Position numbers and translations under genes: made by a program | Notes under the pieces: model-generated | Database searches by the model: none | Seen by the model: the letters and a program-made list of their open reading frames with translations, nothing else | What the model was told of the DNA's origin: nothing | NCBI RefSeq assembly: GCF_051628905.1 | Contig: NZ_CP157575.1 | Span: forward strand, 434,001-498,000 | Length of the DNA: 64,000 bases | Direction: 5' to 3' | From: Asaia sp037151935 | GTDB lineage: Bacteria; Pseudomonadota; Alphaproteobacteria; Acetobacterales; Acetobacteraceae | Shown here: positions 1 through 8,970 of the stretch, in pieces | How the letters are laid out: each line of letters opens with the position of its first letter | Position numbering within the stretch: position 1 is the stretch's first letter

Positions 1-96
1 TGCGTGGGGAATCAACCAAAGTTAGCGGATCAACGCGGATTTGGTTAACATCTCACTCTCTCCCACCCAACGGCTGAACGAACGGCTCACCCGTAG

Positions 97-471
97 CTAT
101 TTTCTGCGATTGATTTTATCTATCATAAAAATACAATAATACTTCGAGTAATAAACGCATATCCACAATAAGCCCACGATCATGATCGGCATCAAGACCA
201 CGATCATGAACAAGACAAATTTGATATCTTGCGCGTGCGTTCTATGTTTGTACATAAATTCGAAATGTACGAAGTGATATAGAACCCAAAATGTAAGCAA
301 TGATATCGTAACTACAGATATGATCGATAATATAATCTTGAGAGGCATACTCACTTTGCTCAATATGAGCTCTGAAAACTCTCTCTCCTGGATATAATAT
401 TCCAACGAGCCTTTGGTCGGGGGCGTCTTGGGGGTCAAATCTCTTCTCACAGAGTAAATACTTTTTTGCAT
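97..471 (-). CDS. Small membrane protein of unknown function
   Basis: I do not recognise this 124-residue protein. It has a basic, proline-containing N-terminal stretch (about residues 1-45), then two strongly hydrophobic segments (about 45-70 and 85-110) joined by a short polar loop, and ends in a basic tail, so it is probably a two-pass inner-membrane protein. I chose the ATG at 471 because a GGTGG purine stretch precedes it. A further 17 codons are open upstream but have no better start. The 3' part is much more AT-rich than the core genes to the right, which suggests acquired DNA. No family or partner can be assigned. Confidence 0.5.
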   Translation of the reverse strand: MQKSIYSVRRDLTPKTPPTKGSLEYYIQEREFSELILSKVSMPLKIILSIISVVTISLLTFWVLYHFVHFEFMYKHRTHAQDIKFVLFMIVVLMPIMIVGLLWICVYYSKYYCIFMIDKINRRK

Positions 472-757
472 TAGCACACCACCAATCTTGATAATCAAGT
501 GGAAGCAGATGCTTGGGAACACACTCGTTCGTGGTAATATCGAACGCCCGCACTATAAGACCGCGTGGTCCAGGTGTAACTCTTTTAAGACGAGCTTTGT
601 CTGGAAATATGGCCTCGCGTCTTGGCAGGACTGGATTGGCGTCGCTGGCCTTTCGCCTGAGAACGAATACGCAGATACGCTCATCGACCAGATGCGAGGC
701 GTGCGATCTTCGTGGTTGCCACCAATATCCGCGGCTACACAGTCGTCAATCACCATT
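242..757 (-). other. Long open frame overlapping the small membrane protein gene
   Basis: A second minus-strand frame is open for about 170 codons, from just after a TGA near 758 to a stop at 242. It overlaps the 5' half of the membrane-protein gene in a different phase. Its conceptual product looks protein-like, with stretches such as LVDERICVFVLRRKASDAN and GLIVRAFDITTNECVP, and no low-complexity bias. There is no ATG near its beginning; only a GTG at 553 could serve. It may be the decayed or truncated 3' part of an upstream gene. I cannot name a family. Confidence 0.25.
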
Positions 758-1078
758 GACGACAACAGCCCACAAGCGAAGGGCGGCCGGAAAGCCGCCC
801 CTATCTATCAACACCACGATGAGAAAATGGGCGTTTCGCCCGCTGGATACTCTGGGAAGCGTCCAGTTACTGAGCCGGTTTTACCCTCCCAGCGCGAGGG
901 GGCAGAATCGCACGTTCTGGCGGGGCAGTACAAGGGAAAGCGACTCCCGAAAAGTGGCACGGATCTGGCACAGCTTGACACGATATGACTCGGCTCGAAG
1001 CATACCGGAATAGACCGAAACGGACTGGTGCCTATCAAGGCTAAGTCTCAAAAAACGGCTGATTTCTGCGGGTGAGGA
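523..1078. other. Region without an assignable gene
   Basis: Apart from the overlapping frame described for 242-757, no open frame here has a convincing start, ribosome site or recognisable domain. The only clear structure is a GC-rich hairpin at 781-800. The segment separates the AT-rich membrane gene from the tRNA-Val gene. Confidence 0.5.
781..800. terminator. GC-rich hairpin, possible terminator
   Basis: GGGCGGC and GCCGCCC form a perfect 7-bp stem with a 6-nt loop. No T-run follows on the plus strand, and only a few mixed bases flank it on the minus strand, so its role as an intrinsic terminator is uncertain. Confidence 0.35.
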
Positions 1079-1153
1079 TGGTGGGTGCGACAGGGATTGA
1101 ACCTGTGACCCCTGCCGTGTGAAGGCAGTGCTCTACCGCTGAGCTACGCACCC
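1079..1153 (-). tRNA. tRNA-Val (anticodon CAC)
   Basis: The reverse complement folds as a complete cloverleaf. The acceptor GGGTGCG pairs with CGCACCC, the D-arm is GCTC...GAGC, the anticodon stem CTGCC/GGCAG encloses the loop TTCACAC (anticodon CAC), and the T-arm contains GGTTCAATCC. The discriminator is A, and CCA is encoded at 1081-1079. The length is 75 nt. It decodes GTG valine codons. Confidence 0.96.
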
Positions 1154-1220
1154 ATCCTGCGGTGACGCGTCTCTAGCAAAGGGCGAGAGACGCGACAAGA
1201 TGCAAAACGAAAAAACCTGA

Positions 1221-3107
1221 TCAGAAGCCGAACATATGATCTAGCGAAAAACCACCCGCGCCGTTTCTTTGGCCGTGATAACCGAACAGGCGGCACGACA
1301 TGTCACGGATCAGCACGTAACCACCGATCCCTGCTTCGGCGAGTTTATCAACGCCGAAAATCTCATGCGGCCAGACCATGAACGACCCTGACGGGTTGAT
1401 ACTGATCTTGCGGCGCTCCAGTTCTACACCGGCATTCGAGTAAAGATGAAGGAGGGTTTCGGACGGGTCAGTGCCTTCCACCGACGCCGGATGGATGAGG
1501 CAGGAGAAGCTCTCATGCTCTTCCTGACCCAGCTTCAGAAACAGACGCGTCGTCAGACCAGGCGGCGGCCCGGAATAGGATTGCGGCTCGGAACGCCAAG
1601 TCATAAGCGTATTGAAGATATGACCGCCGAAACTTGTCTCGGCTGAGTGGCCATTTTCGCGGTTCTCATAACGCATGAGGGCGTGCAGCCAGCCGTCACC
1701 TTCGCCACCATCACGAAAATCGTAAACGAGATCGGCATGACCGGCACGATCGGTCAGTTCGTGCAAGGCGATAGCGGTCTCATGATTGCGCGGCAGATTG
1801 CCGAGAAATTTCTGCCCGAGCAGCGCGCCCGATTCATCGAAAATATCGAGCCGCAGCGGCAGGCTGGTAATTTTCTCAGACATCGGGTTCGGCTGCACGA
1901 CGCTCGTGAACTGCGTCGGGTCGAGAATGGGGAAAGGCAGCACGAAGCCCCGGCCCATCGATTTTGGCAGCTTGCGCAACGAGGGCTCGGGCGACAGATC
2001 GCGGCGCTCCACGTTGAGATGCGCAATACGTGTCAGGGCGCCCTGCGTAATCTCGTAGCGTGGTCTGACGAGATGGTTTCCCGAGCGCAGTTCGAGCTGC
2101 GCAGGCCAGGAAATGCCCGTGACGAGCGCTCCCACATCAAGCGCGTAGGTCGAAAACGGACCGATTTCGACAGGCACGGCAAAATGCTCTTCCTCGCCCA
2201 TCTGGTTGATGGTGATCGCCCCAGCCGGAATCGGCGTTGCGTGGCTGTTCTGAATCCAGAGCACCAGCTTTTCAGCCTCGCGCGGGGCGGGGAGCGTCGC
2301 AAAACGCGGTGACGGCCAGGCATTCGCATCATGGGTAACAGAAAGGCTTGGCTCGCCGTTCTTGCCAAAGGTGTCGAGCGCATATTTGACGACATCGTGC
2401 CCGCGCGCGCCCAGAACATGGATAAAAAGCTGTCCGCAGAACGCGGGCAGATTGAAACGCTCACGTATGACGGCGCTATCGACCACAATACCGGCAGGCG
2501 CATCGGGCACTTCTTCTTGCCATTCGGCAAGAATGACGCCCTTGTCGTCATAAAGACGCATCCAGTAGCGCACATCGACCGCGTCGTAATTGCACCAGTA
2601 ATTAGCCGTCACGAGACGCGTGCTGAAGCGTGAATCGTCGCGGAAAAAGGCGAAATTCGTCGCGAAATTGAGTTTGTCGAGATAGTTTCGCGGGTTGCTC
2701 AGCATCCAGTCCGGTAGCTTGGCGGGCTCGAGCGAAAGCACCTGCTGGTTGGCGTGCGTCACACGGGCAAGGCGCGACAGCATTTTCTCATGCTCGAATG
2801 AAAGCGCGAGCACGGTTGTCGCCTCACCGGCGGCGAGGTCGGTCAGGGCCTGCTTCGTGCCACCGAGCCCGTCTGGCTGACCGACCTGCTCGCTGTCATG
2901 CGTATAAACACCGGCACTCGGTTTGAAGCCGGGGTAGAGCGCGACCAGTGTTCGCAACCAGTTAGCCGGGTCATAAACCGCGAAAGCGCCCCCTTCTGCC
3001 AGTGTCGTTTCCAACCTCTCGAGGGCCTCGCTTGCCACCGGATGGGCAAGCGCCTTGTAGAGGATGTTTCCGCCGCCCTGAGCGTCGAAGGTGATGATAT
3101 CGAGCAT
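1221..3107 (-). CDS. Conserved hypothetical protein, about 630 aa
   Basis: I do not recognise a named family. The protein is 628 residues, soluble in appearance, with no signal peptide, membrane segment or nucleotide-binding motif that I can see. The middle and C-terminal parts are rich in short beta-strand-like hydrophobic/polar alternation and prolines, for example around residues 260-450. This could fit a multi-domain beta-sandwich protein, but that is only an impression. The ATG at 3107 is preferred over one 13 codons upstream because AGGA lies a few bases before it. The gene follows the ELM1-like gene on the same strand after about 45 bp and may share its transcript. GC content matches the core genome. 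Confidence 0.75.
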   Translation of the reverse strand: MLDIITFDAQGGGNILYKALAHPVASEALERLETTLAEGGAFAVYDPANWLRTLVALYPGFKPSAGVYTHDSEQVGQPDGLGGTKQALTDLAAGEATTVLALSFEHEKMLSRLARVTHANQQVLSLEPAKLPDWMLSNPRNYLDKLNFATNFAFFRDDSRFSTRLVTANYWCNYDAVDVRYWMRLYDDKGVILAEWQEEVPDAPAGIVVDSAVIRERFNLPAFCGQLFIHVLGARGHDVVKYALDTFGKNGEPSLSVTHDANAWPSPRFATLPAPREAEKLVLWIQNSHATPIPAGAITINQMGEEEHFAVPVEIGPFSTYALDVGALVTGISWPAQLELRSGNHLVRPRYEITQGALTRIAHLNVERRDLSPEPSLRKLPKSMGRGFVLPFPILDPTQFTSVVQPNPMSEKITSLPLRLDIFDESGALLGQKFLGNLPRNHETAIALHELTDRAGHADLVYDFRDGGEGDGWLHALMRYENRENGHSAETSFGGHIFNTLMTWRSEPQSYSGPPPGLTTRLFLKLGQEEHESFSCLIHPASVEGTDPSETLLHLYSNAGVELERRKISINPSGSFMVWPHEIFGVDKLAEAGIGGYVLIRDMSCRLFGYHGQRNGAGGFSLDHMFGF

Positions 3108-3151
3108 GGTCGTCCTGTACCCGTTTCTTCGTTGCGGACCCCGCACCCGTG

Positions 3152-4081
3152 TCAGAGAGCGAGACGCCGAATCATTTCATCTGCCCCTCGGCCGGTATCG
3201 TCAAGCGCCGTGACTGCCCAGGGTGCCCATTCGCCAGTAAAGGGCCTGACCCTATCGGCCTCTGCCAAAGTCTGGACGAAGGCGGAAATGCGACGCGAGC
3301 GTCCTGGCAGATCTATGATCATCACCGGCGCCTCTGTTGCGACTGCCTCCGAGATCATTGAGACGCTATCGGTGGTCACGGCAATCGCATCCGCACAGGC
3401 CAAGAGTCCGTGATAGGGGTTCTCGCCCTCCCCGTCCCATATCCAGGCCGGGTGGGAGGCGAGGCGCGCTTTCAGCACAGCGAGCGCCCCGGCATCGGTG
3501 CGTCGCGACGGCGTCAGGGCCACCGCCACTTCGGCATGGCCCATAATCCCGATAAGCCTGTCAGCAAGAGTGTTTGCGTCATCGACACCAAAGCTGAACC
3601 GACCGTTTGCCCCGCCTATCAGCACGCTCAGCAACGCCTTGCCAGGCACCGTAAGGCGCTCGTGCCAGTGCACGCGAGCGAGGTCGAGCTTCACTTTTGT
3701 CATTCCATGAAGCGCAGTGCGCACCGATACGATATTCGGCCCGGCAATGGCGTCGTGAACATTGGCGATAATCAGGTCGAAATGATGCGCCGCCATGCGC
3801 GGGTTCTGGATCTGAACCAGTTTCAATCCTGTCCGCTTCCTGACCGCCGCCGCAACGGCGCCGCCTGTGCCGCCGACGCTTACCAGAAGACCGGTGCTCG
3901 ATGGCAGATCGATCGGAGCCGTCGCTCGCAACGGAGCGGGACAAAATCTTGTAGGCAAACGCCGCCAGATTCCCTCGATCCTGACCGGGTGGAAATGCCA
4001 GTCCAGCCCGGCACGTTCAACGAGACCGCTCGCCTGGGCGCGCATTCCGGCAAAATCTTCAGCAATGATGGCTACACTCAT
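3152..4081 (-). CDS. ELM1/GtrOC1-family protein (DUF1022)
   Basis: The 309-residue protein matches the bacterial family related to plant mitochondrial fission protein ELM1 and often annotated as a putative nucleoside-diphosphate-sugar epimerase. Supporting stretches are LVSVGGTGGAVAAAVRK (about 65-85), LVQIQNPRMAAHHFDLII (about 88-105), and the C-terminal ITTDSVSMISEA-like block (about 232-245) followed by PVMIIDLPGR. The last block resembles a GT-B glycosyltransferase donor site. The biochemical role in bacteria is not settled; a cell-envelope sugar function is only inferred. Its start lies 45 bp from the divergent RNA helicase gene. Confidence 0.8.
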   Translation of the reverse strand: MSVAIIAEDFAGMRAQASGLVERAGLDWHFHPVRIEGIWRRLPTRFCPAPLRATAPIDLPSSTGLLVSVGGTGGAVAAAVRKRTGLKLVQIQNPRMAAHHFDLIIANVHDAIAGPNIVSVRTALHGMTKVKLDLARVHWHERLTVPGKALLSVLIGGANGRFSFGVDDANTLADRLIGIMGHAEVAVALTPSRRTDAGALAVLKARLASHPAWIWDGEGENPYHGLLACADAIAVTTDSVSMISEAVATEAPVMIIDLPGRSRRISAFVQTLAEADRVRPFTGEWAPWAVTALDDTGRGADEMIRRLAL

Positions 4082-4126
4082 AACTCAACAATTCCTTCAC
4101 CGGCAGAACTTTGGCAAGAAGCAGAC

Positions 4127-5251
4127 ATGACCGAAGCTTCCTCGCCCACCACGCCGAATTTCGACCCTCTGATCACCGCCGGACTGAAACAGGTCGGCAT
4201 CGACAAGCCCAATGACGTGCAAAACCGCGTCTGGCCCGAAGTGCTGAGCGGCAAAGACGTGCTGCTGATTGCCCAGACCGGATCGGGAAAGACCGCAGCC
4301 TATGCGGCACCGGCCTTCCAGCACCTTCTGGCGTCGAAAGAGACGCGCCAGCCCGGCGCGCCGCGCGTGCTGATCCTCGCGCCGACGCGCGAGCTCGTCA
4401 CCCAGATCGCAGGGGTGTGCCGCCAGATCGGTCGACGCCTCGCCTTTCGCACGCGACTGCTCTGCGGCGGTCTGCCGAAAGACGCCCAGATCGAGGCTTT
4501 GGCGGAAGGTGTCGATATCGCGGTGGCAACACCGGGCCGGTTGATCGATCTCCTTATGAGCGGCGCTTGCAGGCTCGACGCCACGACTCTCCTCATCATC
4601 GATGAAGTCGATCAGATGCTTGATGAGGATTTCCTGACGGCGATGGACGAGATCATTCCTCATCTGCCCGATCGACGTCAGGCGATGCTCTGCTCCGCGA
4701 CACTTCCTCCTGTCGGGCGCGAATTGGCCAATCGTCTGCTCTACAAGCCGGTCACGCTTGAATTTGCCAGCCAGACCGTCACGCCACGCCGCATCAAGCA
4801 GCGCGCGATGTTTGTCGAGACAGAAGAAAAGCTTGCCACCCTCACCCGGCTCTGTGCCGAGACAGAGGGGCGTCAGATCGTCTTTGTGCGCACCAAGGCC
4901 TGGGTCGATCAGATCGGCAAGCATCTCCGCAAGGCCGGGCTGTCGATTGCCGTGCTGCATGGCGACCTCGCCCAAGGGGCAAGACAAAAAGCGGTCGACG
5001 CCCTGCGCGCCGGGCGGGCGCAGATCCTGCTCACCACGGACGTTGCAGCACGTGGGCTCGATATTGATGACGTGGCGCTGGTGGTGAATTACGATCTGCC
5101 CGAAAAGGCCGAGACCTATGTGCATCGCATCGGTCGAACCGCCCGTGCAGGCAAGAGGGGCGCCGCTTTGGCGTTCTGCACGCGCGATGAACGTGTGTTG
5201 CTTCGGGCGATCGAGAAAGAGATCGGCTATCGCATCAGCATCGTTTCCTGA
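4127..5251 (+). CDS. DEAD-box ATP-dependent RNA helicase
   Basis: This compact helicase (374 residues) consists of the two RecA-like domains of superfamily 2 with almost no C-terminal tail. Visible motifs are motif I AQTGSGKT (about 47-54), Ia PTRELVTQ, Ib TPGRL, motif II DEVD in IIDEVDQML, motif III SAT, and motif VI HRIGRTAR near residue 330. It unwinds or remodels RNA duplexes using ATP, as in ribosome assembly or mRNA turnover. Motif II reads DEVD rather than DEAD, a tolerated variant. The open frame extends far upstream, but the ATG at 4127 (MTEASSPTTP) gives the normal family N-terminus. The upstream extension lies antisense to the ELM1-like gene. Confidence 0.93.
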   Translation: MTEASSPTTPNFDPLITAGLKQVGIDKPNDVQNRVWPEVLSGKDVLLIAQTGSGKTAAYAAPAFQHLLASKETRQPGAPRVLILAPTRELVTQIAGVCRQIGRRLAFRTRLLCGGLPKDAQIEALAEGVDIAVATPGRLIDLLMSGACRLDATTLLIIDEVDQMLDEDFLTAMDEIIPHLPDRRQAMLCSATLPPVGRELANRLLYKPVTLEFASQTVTPRRIKQRAMFVETEEKLATLTRLCAETEGRQIVFVRTKAWVDQIGKHLRKAGLSIAVLHGDLAQGARQKAVDALRAGRAQILLTTDVAARGLDIDDVALVVNYDLPEKAETYVHRIGRTARAGKRGAALAFCTRDERVLLRAIEKEIGYRISIVS

Positions 5252-5299
5252 CGGGGCTGGCCTTGAGGTTTGTCATGACAGGGGTCTAAACTCTGCGTT

Positions 5300-6475
5300 A
5301 TGACCCCTCCCGAGGCCCGGCTTATGGATACCGTCGCGATTCTGGAAAAGCTCGTCGCATTCGACACGACAAGCCGGAACCCTAATGCGCCGCTGATCGA
5401 GTGGATCGAGTCCTGGCTCGACGCTCATGCCGTCGCCTATACACGCCATCATGGGCCGGAAGACGGCAAATGGAACCTGCACGCCATTCTGGGGCCGCAG
5501 CAGAAAGGCGGGCTTGCCCTCTCGGGCCATGTCGACTGCGTTCCGGTCGAGGGGCAGGACTGGTCGCGCGATCCGTTCGCCCTGACCGAAAAAGACGGCA
5601 AGCTCTATGCCCGTGGCGCCGCCGACATGAAAGGCTTCGTCGCCGCCATGCTTTCGGCCATCCCGGCGATCAATGCCCAGCCTCTTCGGAAACCGGTGCA
5701 TCTCTTTTTCACCTTCGATGAAGAGATAACCTGTAATGGCGCACGGTATCTCATCAAGGACGTGAAAACCCGCGATCTGATGCCTGATCTTTGCATCATT
5801 GGCGAGCCCACCCTGCTCTCACCGATCATCGCGCATAAGGGCCGCTTCACGATACGCGTCGACATCAAGGGACAACCGGCACACTCCTCCCAACCTTCGC
5901 TAGGCGCCAATGCTTTGCATGCCATGGGGCGCGCCATCGCCGAAATTGCTGCCATGGCCGATGAGTTCGAACGCGACGGGCCGCATGTCAGCGGCGTTCA
6001 GCCCGATCACACGACCATGCAGGTCGGGCTCGCACAGGGCGGCAGTATTCTCAATATCGTGCCCGAACAGGCGAGTTTCGAGATGGAGTGGCGCGCTGTT
6101 CCGGGCGATAGCAATGAAGCGATCTTTGCGCGCATTCGTCACCGCCTCGCGCCTATCGATCAGGCTCTGCGCGATTCTTGGGCCGAATGCGGCCTGCATT
6201 ATACGGCACTCGTCGATCTGCCGCCCTTGGCACTGGCCGAAACGTCCCCCCTCGTCTCCCTGCTGCAGCAGATTACGGGCAAGAACAGCGCGGGCTACGT
6301 TTCTTACGGTACGGAGGCGGGAATCTATCAGCAGGCCGGGTTACCGACCATCGTCTGCGGCCCCGGCGACATCGCCCAAGCCCATAAACCCGATGAGTGG
6401 ATCGAGCGCGACCAGCTGGCCCGGTGCGAGACAATGATCGAGCGCCTTGTGCGACAGGTCTGCCTATCTTCATGA
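5300..6475 (+). CDS. argE: Acetylornithine deacetylase
   Basis: This M20-family metallo-hydrolase removes the acetyl group from N2-acetylornithine in arginine synthesis. Metal ligands and catalytic residues are visible: SGHVDCVP (His), GAADMKG (Asp), DEEITCNGA (Glu-Glu), GEPT, and CGPGDIAQAHKPDEW (His) near the C-terminus. The lid domain (about 180-290) carries HSSQPSLGANA. Length (391 aa) fits the family. An alternative ATG at 5324 gives the more typical N-terminus MDTVAILEKLV; both starts have only weak ribosome sites. Its stop overlaps the start of the next gene (ATGA), so the two are probably translationally coupled. Confidence 0.93.
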   Translation: MTPPEARLMDTVAILEKLVAFDTTSRNPNAPLIEWIESWLDAHAVAYTRHHGPEDGKWNLHAILGPQQKGGLALSGHVDCVPVEGQDWSRDPFALTEKDGKLYARGAADMKGFVAAMLSAIPAINAQPLRKPVHLFFTFDEEITCNGARYLIKDVKTRDLMPDLCIIGEPTLLSPIIAHKGRFTIRVDIKGQPAHSSQPSLGANALHAMGRAIAEIAAMADEFERDGPHVSGVQPDHTTMQVGLAQGGSILNIVPEQASFEMEWRAVPGDSNEAIFARIRHRLAPIDQALRDSWAECGLHYTALVDLPPLALAETSPLVSLLQQITGKNSAGYVSYGTEAGIYQQAGLPTIVCGPGDIAQAHKPDEWIERDQLARCETMIERLVRQVCLSS

Positions 6476-7500
6476 GTTGTGGGGCTTCACCGCGGGACCA
6501 CCATCCGGTGCGCAAGCGACGTCAGCGCCTGCTCCCCACGCTCGCTTTGCCCCGCCGCCTGCCCGACTTCCCCATTCTGATCGACAGGCCCGACCTCACC
6601 GCATGGGAGAAAGGCAATAACGGTATCGCAGGCGTCATTGAGCGCGATAGCGGTCTGCCCGGCCCTGAAATCACGGTGGTCTCTCTCATTCACGGCAATG
6701 AGTTTGCCGGGGCGGCCGCAGCGGACCGCCTTTTGCGTGAAGATATTCGTCCGATTTGTGGCGTGCTTCGTTTTGTTTTTGCCAATATGGCGGCCTTTAG
6801 CCGCTTCACTCCCGAGAACCCCACGGCGTCACGCTTCGTCGCTGAGGATCTCAACCGCGTCTGGTCGCATGACCGACTGAGCCACGCGCCCGGATCGGTC
6901 GAAATGGAACGCGCCATTGAGCTACTGCCGGTGATACAGCGCAGCGATCTGCTTCTCGACCTGCATTCCATGTTGTGGGAATCGGCTCCGCTCTTCATTT
7001 CGCCGCAGACCGAACGCTCGATCGCGCTGGCTGGCATGCTCTCCTCGCGGTCGGACACGCAGTTTCTCACCCTGACCGATCTTGGCCATGTAGGCGGCGC
7101 CCGATTGATCGAGCATGAGCGCTTTCTGGTGCCATCAGGCGCGCCTGCGAGCGTCTTGCTGGAAGCCGGACAGCACTGGCGCCCCGAGACAGTGGAGATC
7201 AGCGCCCGCGTCATCAAGCAATTCGTGGAGAATGCTGCATTTCTGTATTTCGGCACGCGGCACACCGAAAACACCGCCGCGCATCAGGCCGTAGTGACAG
7301 ATAACGTCGTGGCGAGAAGTGCGAGCTTCGCCTTTGCCGAGCCCTATCAGGGCGGTCATGTCATCCAGTCGGCCGGAACCGTCATCGCCACCGACGGCGA
7401 AGACGAAATCTGCACGCCCTATGATCACTGCGTGCTGATCATGCCCAATCTCTGCGTCAGGCGCGGCCAGCTCGCCGTGCGTCTCGCACGGCGTCTCTGA
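6472..7500 (+). CDS. Succinylglutamate desuccinylase/aspartoacylase family protein
   Basis: This 342-residue zinc carboxypeptidase-fold amidohydrolase has the AstE/AspA metal site: SLIHGNEFAG (His...Glu) near residue 65 and LLLDLHSM (His) near 160, with LNRVW and ARLIEHERF between and after them. Such enzymes cut N-acyl amino acids such as N-succinylglutamate or N-acetylaspartate; the substrate cannot be read from sequence. The ATG overlaps the argE stop codon as ATGA, and an in-frame upstream extension inside argE has no better start. Pairing with argE suggests N-acyl amino acid turnover linked to arginine or glutamate metabolism. That link is inferred. Confidence 0.85.
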   Translation: MSCGASPRDHHPVRKRRQRLLPTLALPRRLPDFPILIDRPDLTAWEKGNNGIAGVIERDSGLPGPEITVVSLIHGNEFAGAAAADRLLREDIRPICGVLRFVFANMAAFSRFTPENPTASRFVAEDLNRVWSHDRLSHAPGSVEMERAIELLPVIQRSDLLLDLHSMLWESAPLFISPQTERSIALAGMLSSRSDTQFLTLTDLGHVGGARLIEHERFLVPSGAPASVLLEAGQHWRPETVEISARVIKQFVENAAFLYFGTRHTENTAAHQAVVTDNVVARSASFAFAEPYQGGHVIQSAGTVIATDGEDEICTPYDHCVLIMPNLCVRRGQLAVRLARRL

Positions 7501-7526
7501 CAATCGCCCCGATCACGGGGCGATTG
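7501..7526. terminator. Bidirectional terminator between convergent genes
   Basis: CAATCGCCCCG and CGGGGCGATTG form a perfect 11-bp stem around ATCA, immediately after the stop of the aspartoacylase-like gene and just downstream of convergent glyA. It is well placed to end transcription from both sides. Confidence 0.8.
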
Positions 7527-7539
7527 CACTGGGTCAGTT

Positions 7540-8847
7540 TCAGGCGCCGGGGTAAGCGACGTCGTAAATCGGGAAGCGGCGGCAAAGGGTCTTGACCTCT
7601 TCATGCACGCGCTGCTCGACCGCATCCTGTGCCTCCGTGCCGAAAGCGCTCAGAACTTCGTCGATCATGCGCGCGATGGTTCGGAATTCTTCCTTGCCAA
7701 AGCCTCGCGACGTGGCCGCCGGGCTGCCCAGACGGATGCCCGAGGTCACGAAAGGCTTCTCGGGGTCGAACGGAATAGCGTTCTTGTTCGCCGTGATCCC
7801 TGCGCGCTCGAGAGCGGCTTCAGCAATCTTTCCGGTCACTTTTTTCGGGCGCAGATCGACGAGCACCAGATGGCAATCGGTGCCGCCGGTCACGATATCG
7901 AACCCACGGGAAACAAGCTCTTCAGCCAGAACGCGCGCGTTATCGGCAACGGCCGTCTGATAGGCCTTGAACTTCTCGCCCAGCGCTTCACCGAAGGCCA
8001 CGGCCTTGCCGGCGATGACATGCATCAGCGGTCCGCCCTGCAGACCGGGGAATACGGCCGAATTCACCTTCTTGGCGATGTCTGCGTCATTGGTCAGCAC
8101 GATGCCGCCACGCGGGCCGCGCAGGGTCTTGTGAGTCGTGCTTGTCACGATATGGGCGTGGGGGACAGGGCTCGGGAAGAGACCAGCGGCTACCAGACCG
8201 GCGAAATGAGCCATATCGACCATCAGATACGCCCCGACCTCATCGGCGATGCGGCGAAAACGGGCGAAGTCGATATGACGCGGATAGGCCGAGCCACCAG
8301 CGACGATGATAGTCGGCTTGTGCTCGCGTGCCAGACGCTCCATTTCCTCGTAGTCGAGCGTTCCATCTTCGGCGCGTACGCCGTACTGAACGGCATTGAA
8401 CCACTTGCCGGAATAATTCGGCGCCGCACCATGCGTCAGATGGCCGCCAGCCGCGAGGCTCATGCCGAGCACGGTATCACCGGGCTTGCCGAGCGCCATG
8501 AAGGCCGCCTGGTTGGCATTGGCGCCCGAATGGGGCTGAACATTGGCAAATTCTACGCCGAACAGCGCCTTGATGCGCTCGATGGCGAGGTTTTCGACGC
8601 GATCGACATCGACACACCCGCCGTAATAACGCTTGCCCGGCAGGCCCTCGGCATATTTGTTGGTCAGCACCGAGCCCTGTGCTTCGAGCACGGCAAACGA
8701 GGTGATGTTCTCGGACGCAATCAGCTCGATCCCGTCCTGCTGGCGAACCAGCTCGGCATTGACGATGGCCGCGACCTCTGGATCGGCCTCATTCAGGCCG
8801 CGATGAAAGAAATCGTGCTGAGCGGACATGTTCTCGCGAGTTGACAT
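7540..8847 (-). CDS. glyA: Serine hydroxymethyltransferase
   Basis: This PLP enzyme interconverts serine and glycine while charging tetrahydrofolate with a one-carbon unit. Visible hallmarks are IELIASENITS near residue 35, the YGG-C-VD block for folate and PLP binding, NVQPHSGANANQ, MVDMAHFAG, and the PLP-lysine motif TTHKTLRGPRGG around residue 235. The length of 435 aa is typical. The ATG at 8847 has GGGAGAG upstream and is preferred over an upstream in-frame start. The gene is transcribed away from the amino-acid permease, with a 123-bp divergent intergenic region holding both promoters. Glycine feeds purine synthesis, encoded nearby. Confidence 0.97.
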   Translation of the reverse strand: MSTRENMSAQHDFFHRGLNEADPEVAAIVNAELVRQQDGIELIASENITSFAVLEAQGSVLTNKYAEGLPGKRYYGGCVDVDRVENLAIERIKALFGVEFANVQPHSGANANQAAFMALGKPGDTVLGMSLAAGGHLTHGAAPNYSGKWFNAVQYGVRAEDGTLDYEEMERLAREHKPTIIVAGGSAYPRHIDFARFRRIADEVGAYLMVDMAHFAGLVAAGLFPSPVPHAHIVTSTTHKTLRGPRGGIVLTNDADIAKKVNSAVFPGLQGGPLMHVIAGKAVAFGEALGEKFKAYQTAVADNARVLAEELVSRGFDIVTGGTDCHLVLVDLRPKKVTGKIAEAALERAGITANKNAIPFDPEKPFVTSGIRLGSPAATSRGFGKEEFRTIARMIDEVLSAFGTEAQDAVEQRVHEEVKTLCRRFPIYDVAYPGA

Positions 8848-8970
8848 TCTTTTCTCTCCCAGAGGGGGCGCGCAGACGCACAAAATGGCGTATCACGAAC
8901 GCCAATATCCCAGATTTCCCCCCGCCGCCAACCCGTTTAGCGCGGGCGACCTGTTTTAGAGGAAGACTGA

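Noticed and set aside
3410..4126. N-terminal extension of the DEAD-box helicase
   Set aside because: It lies antisense to the ELM1-like gene and lacks helicase sequence; the ATG at 4127 gives the normal family start.
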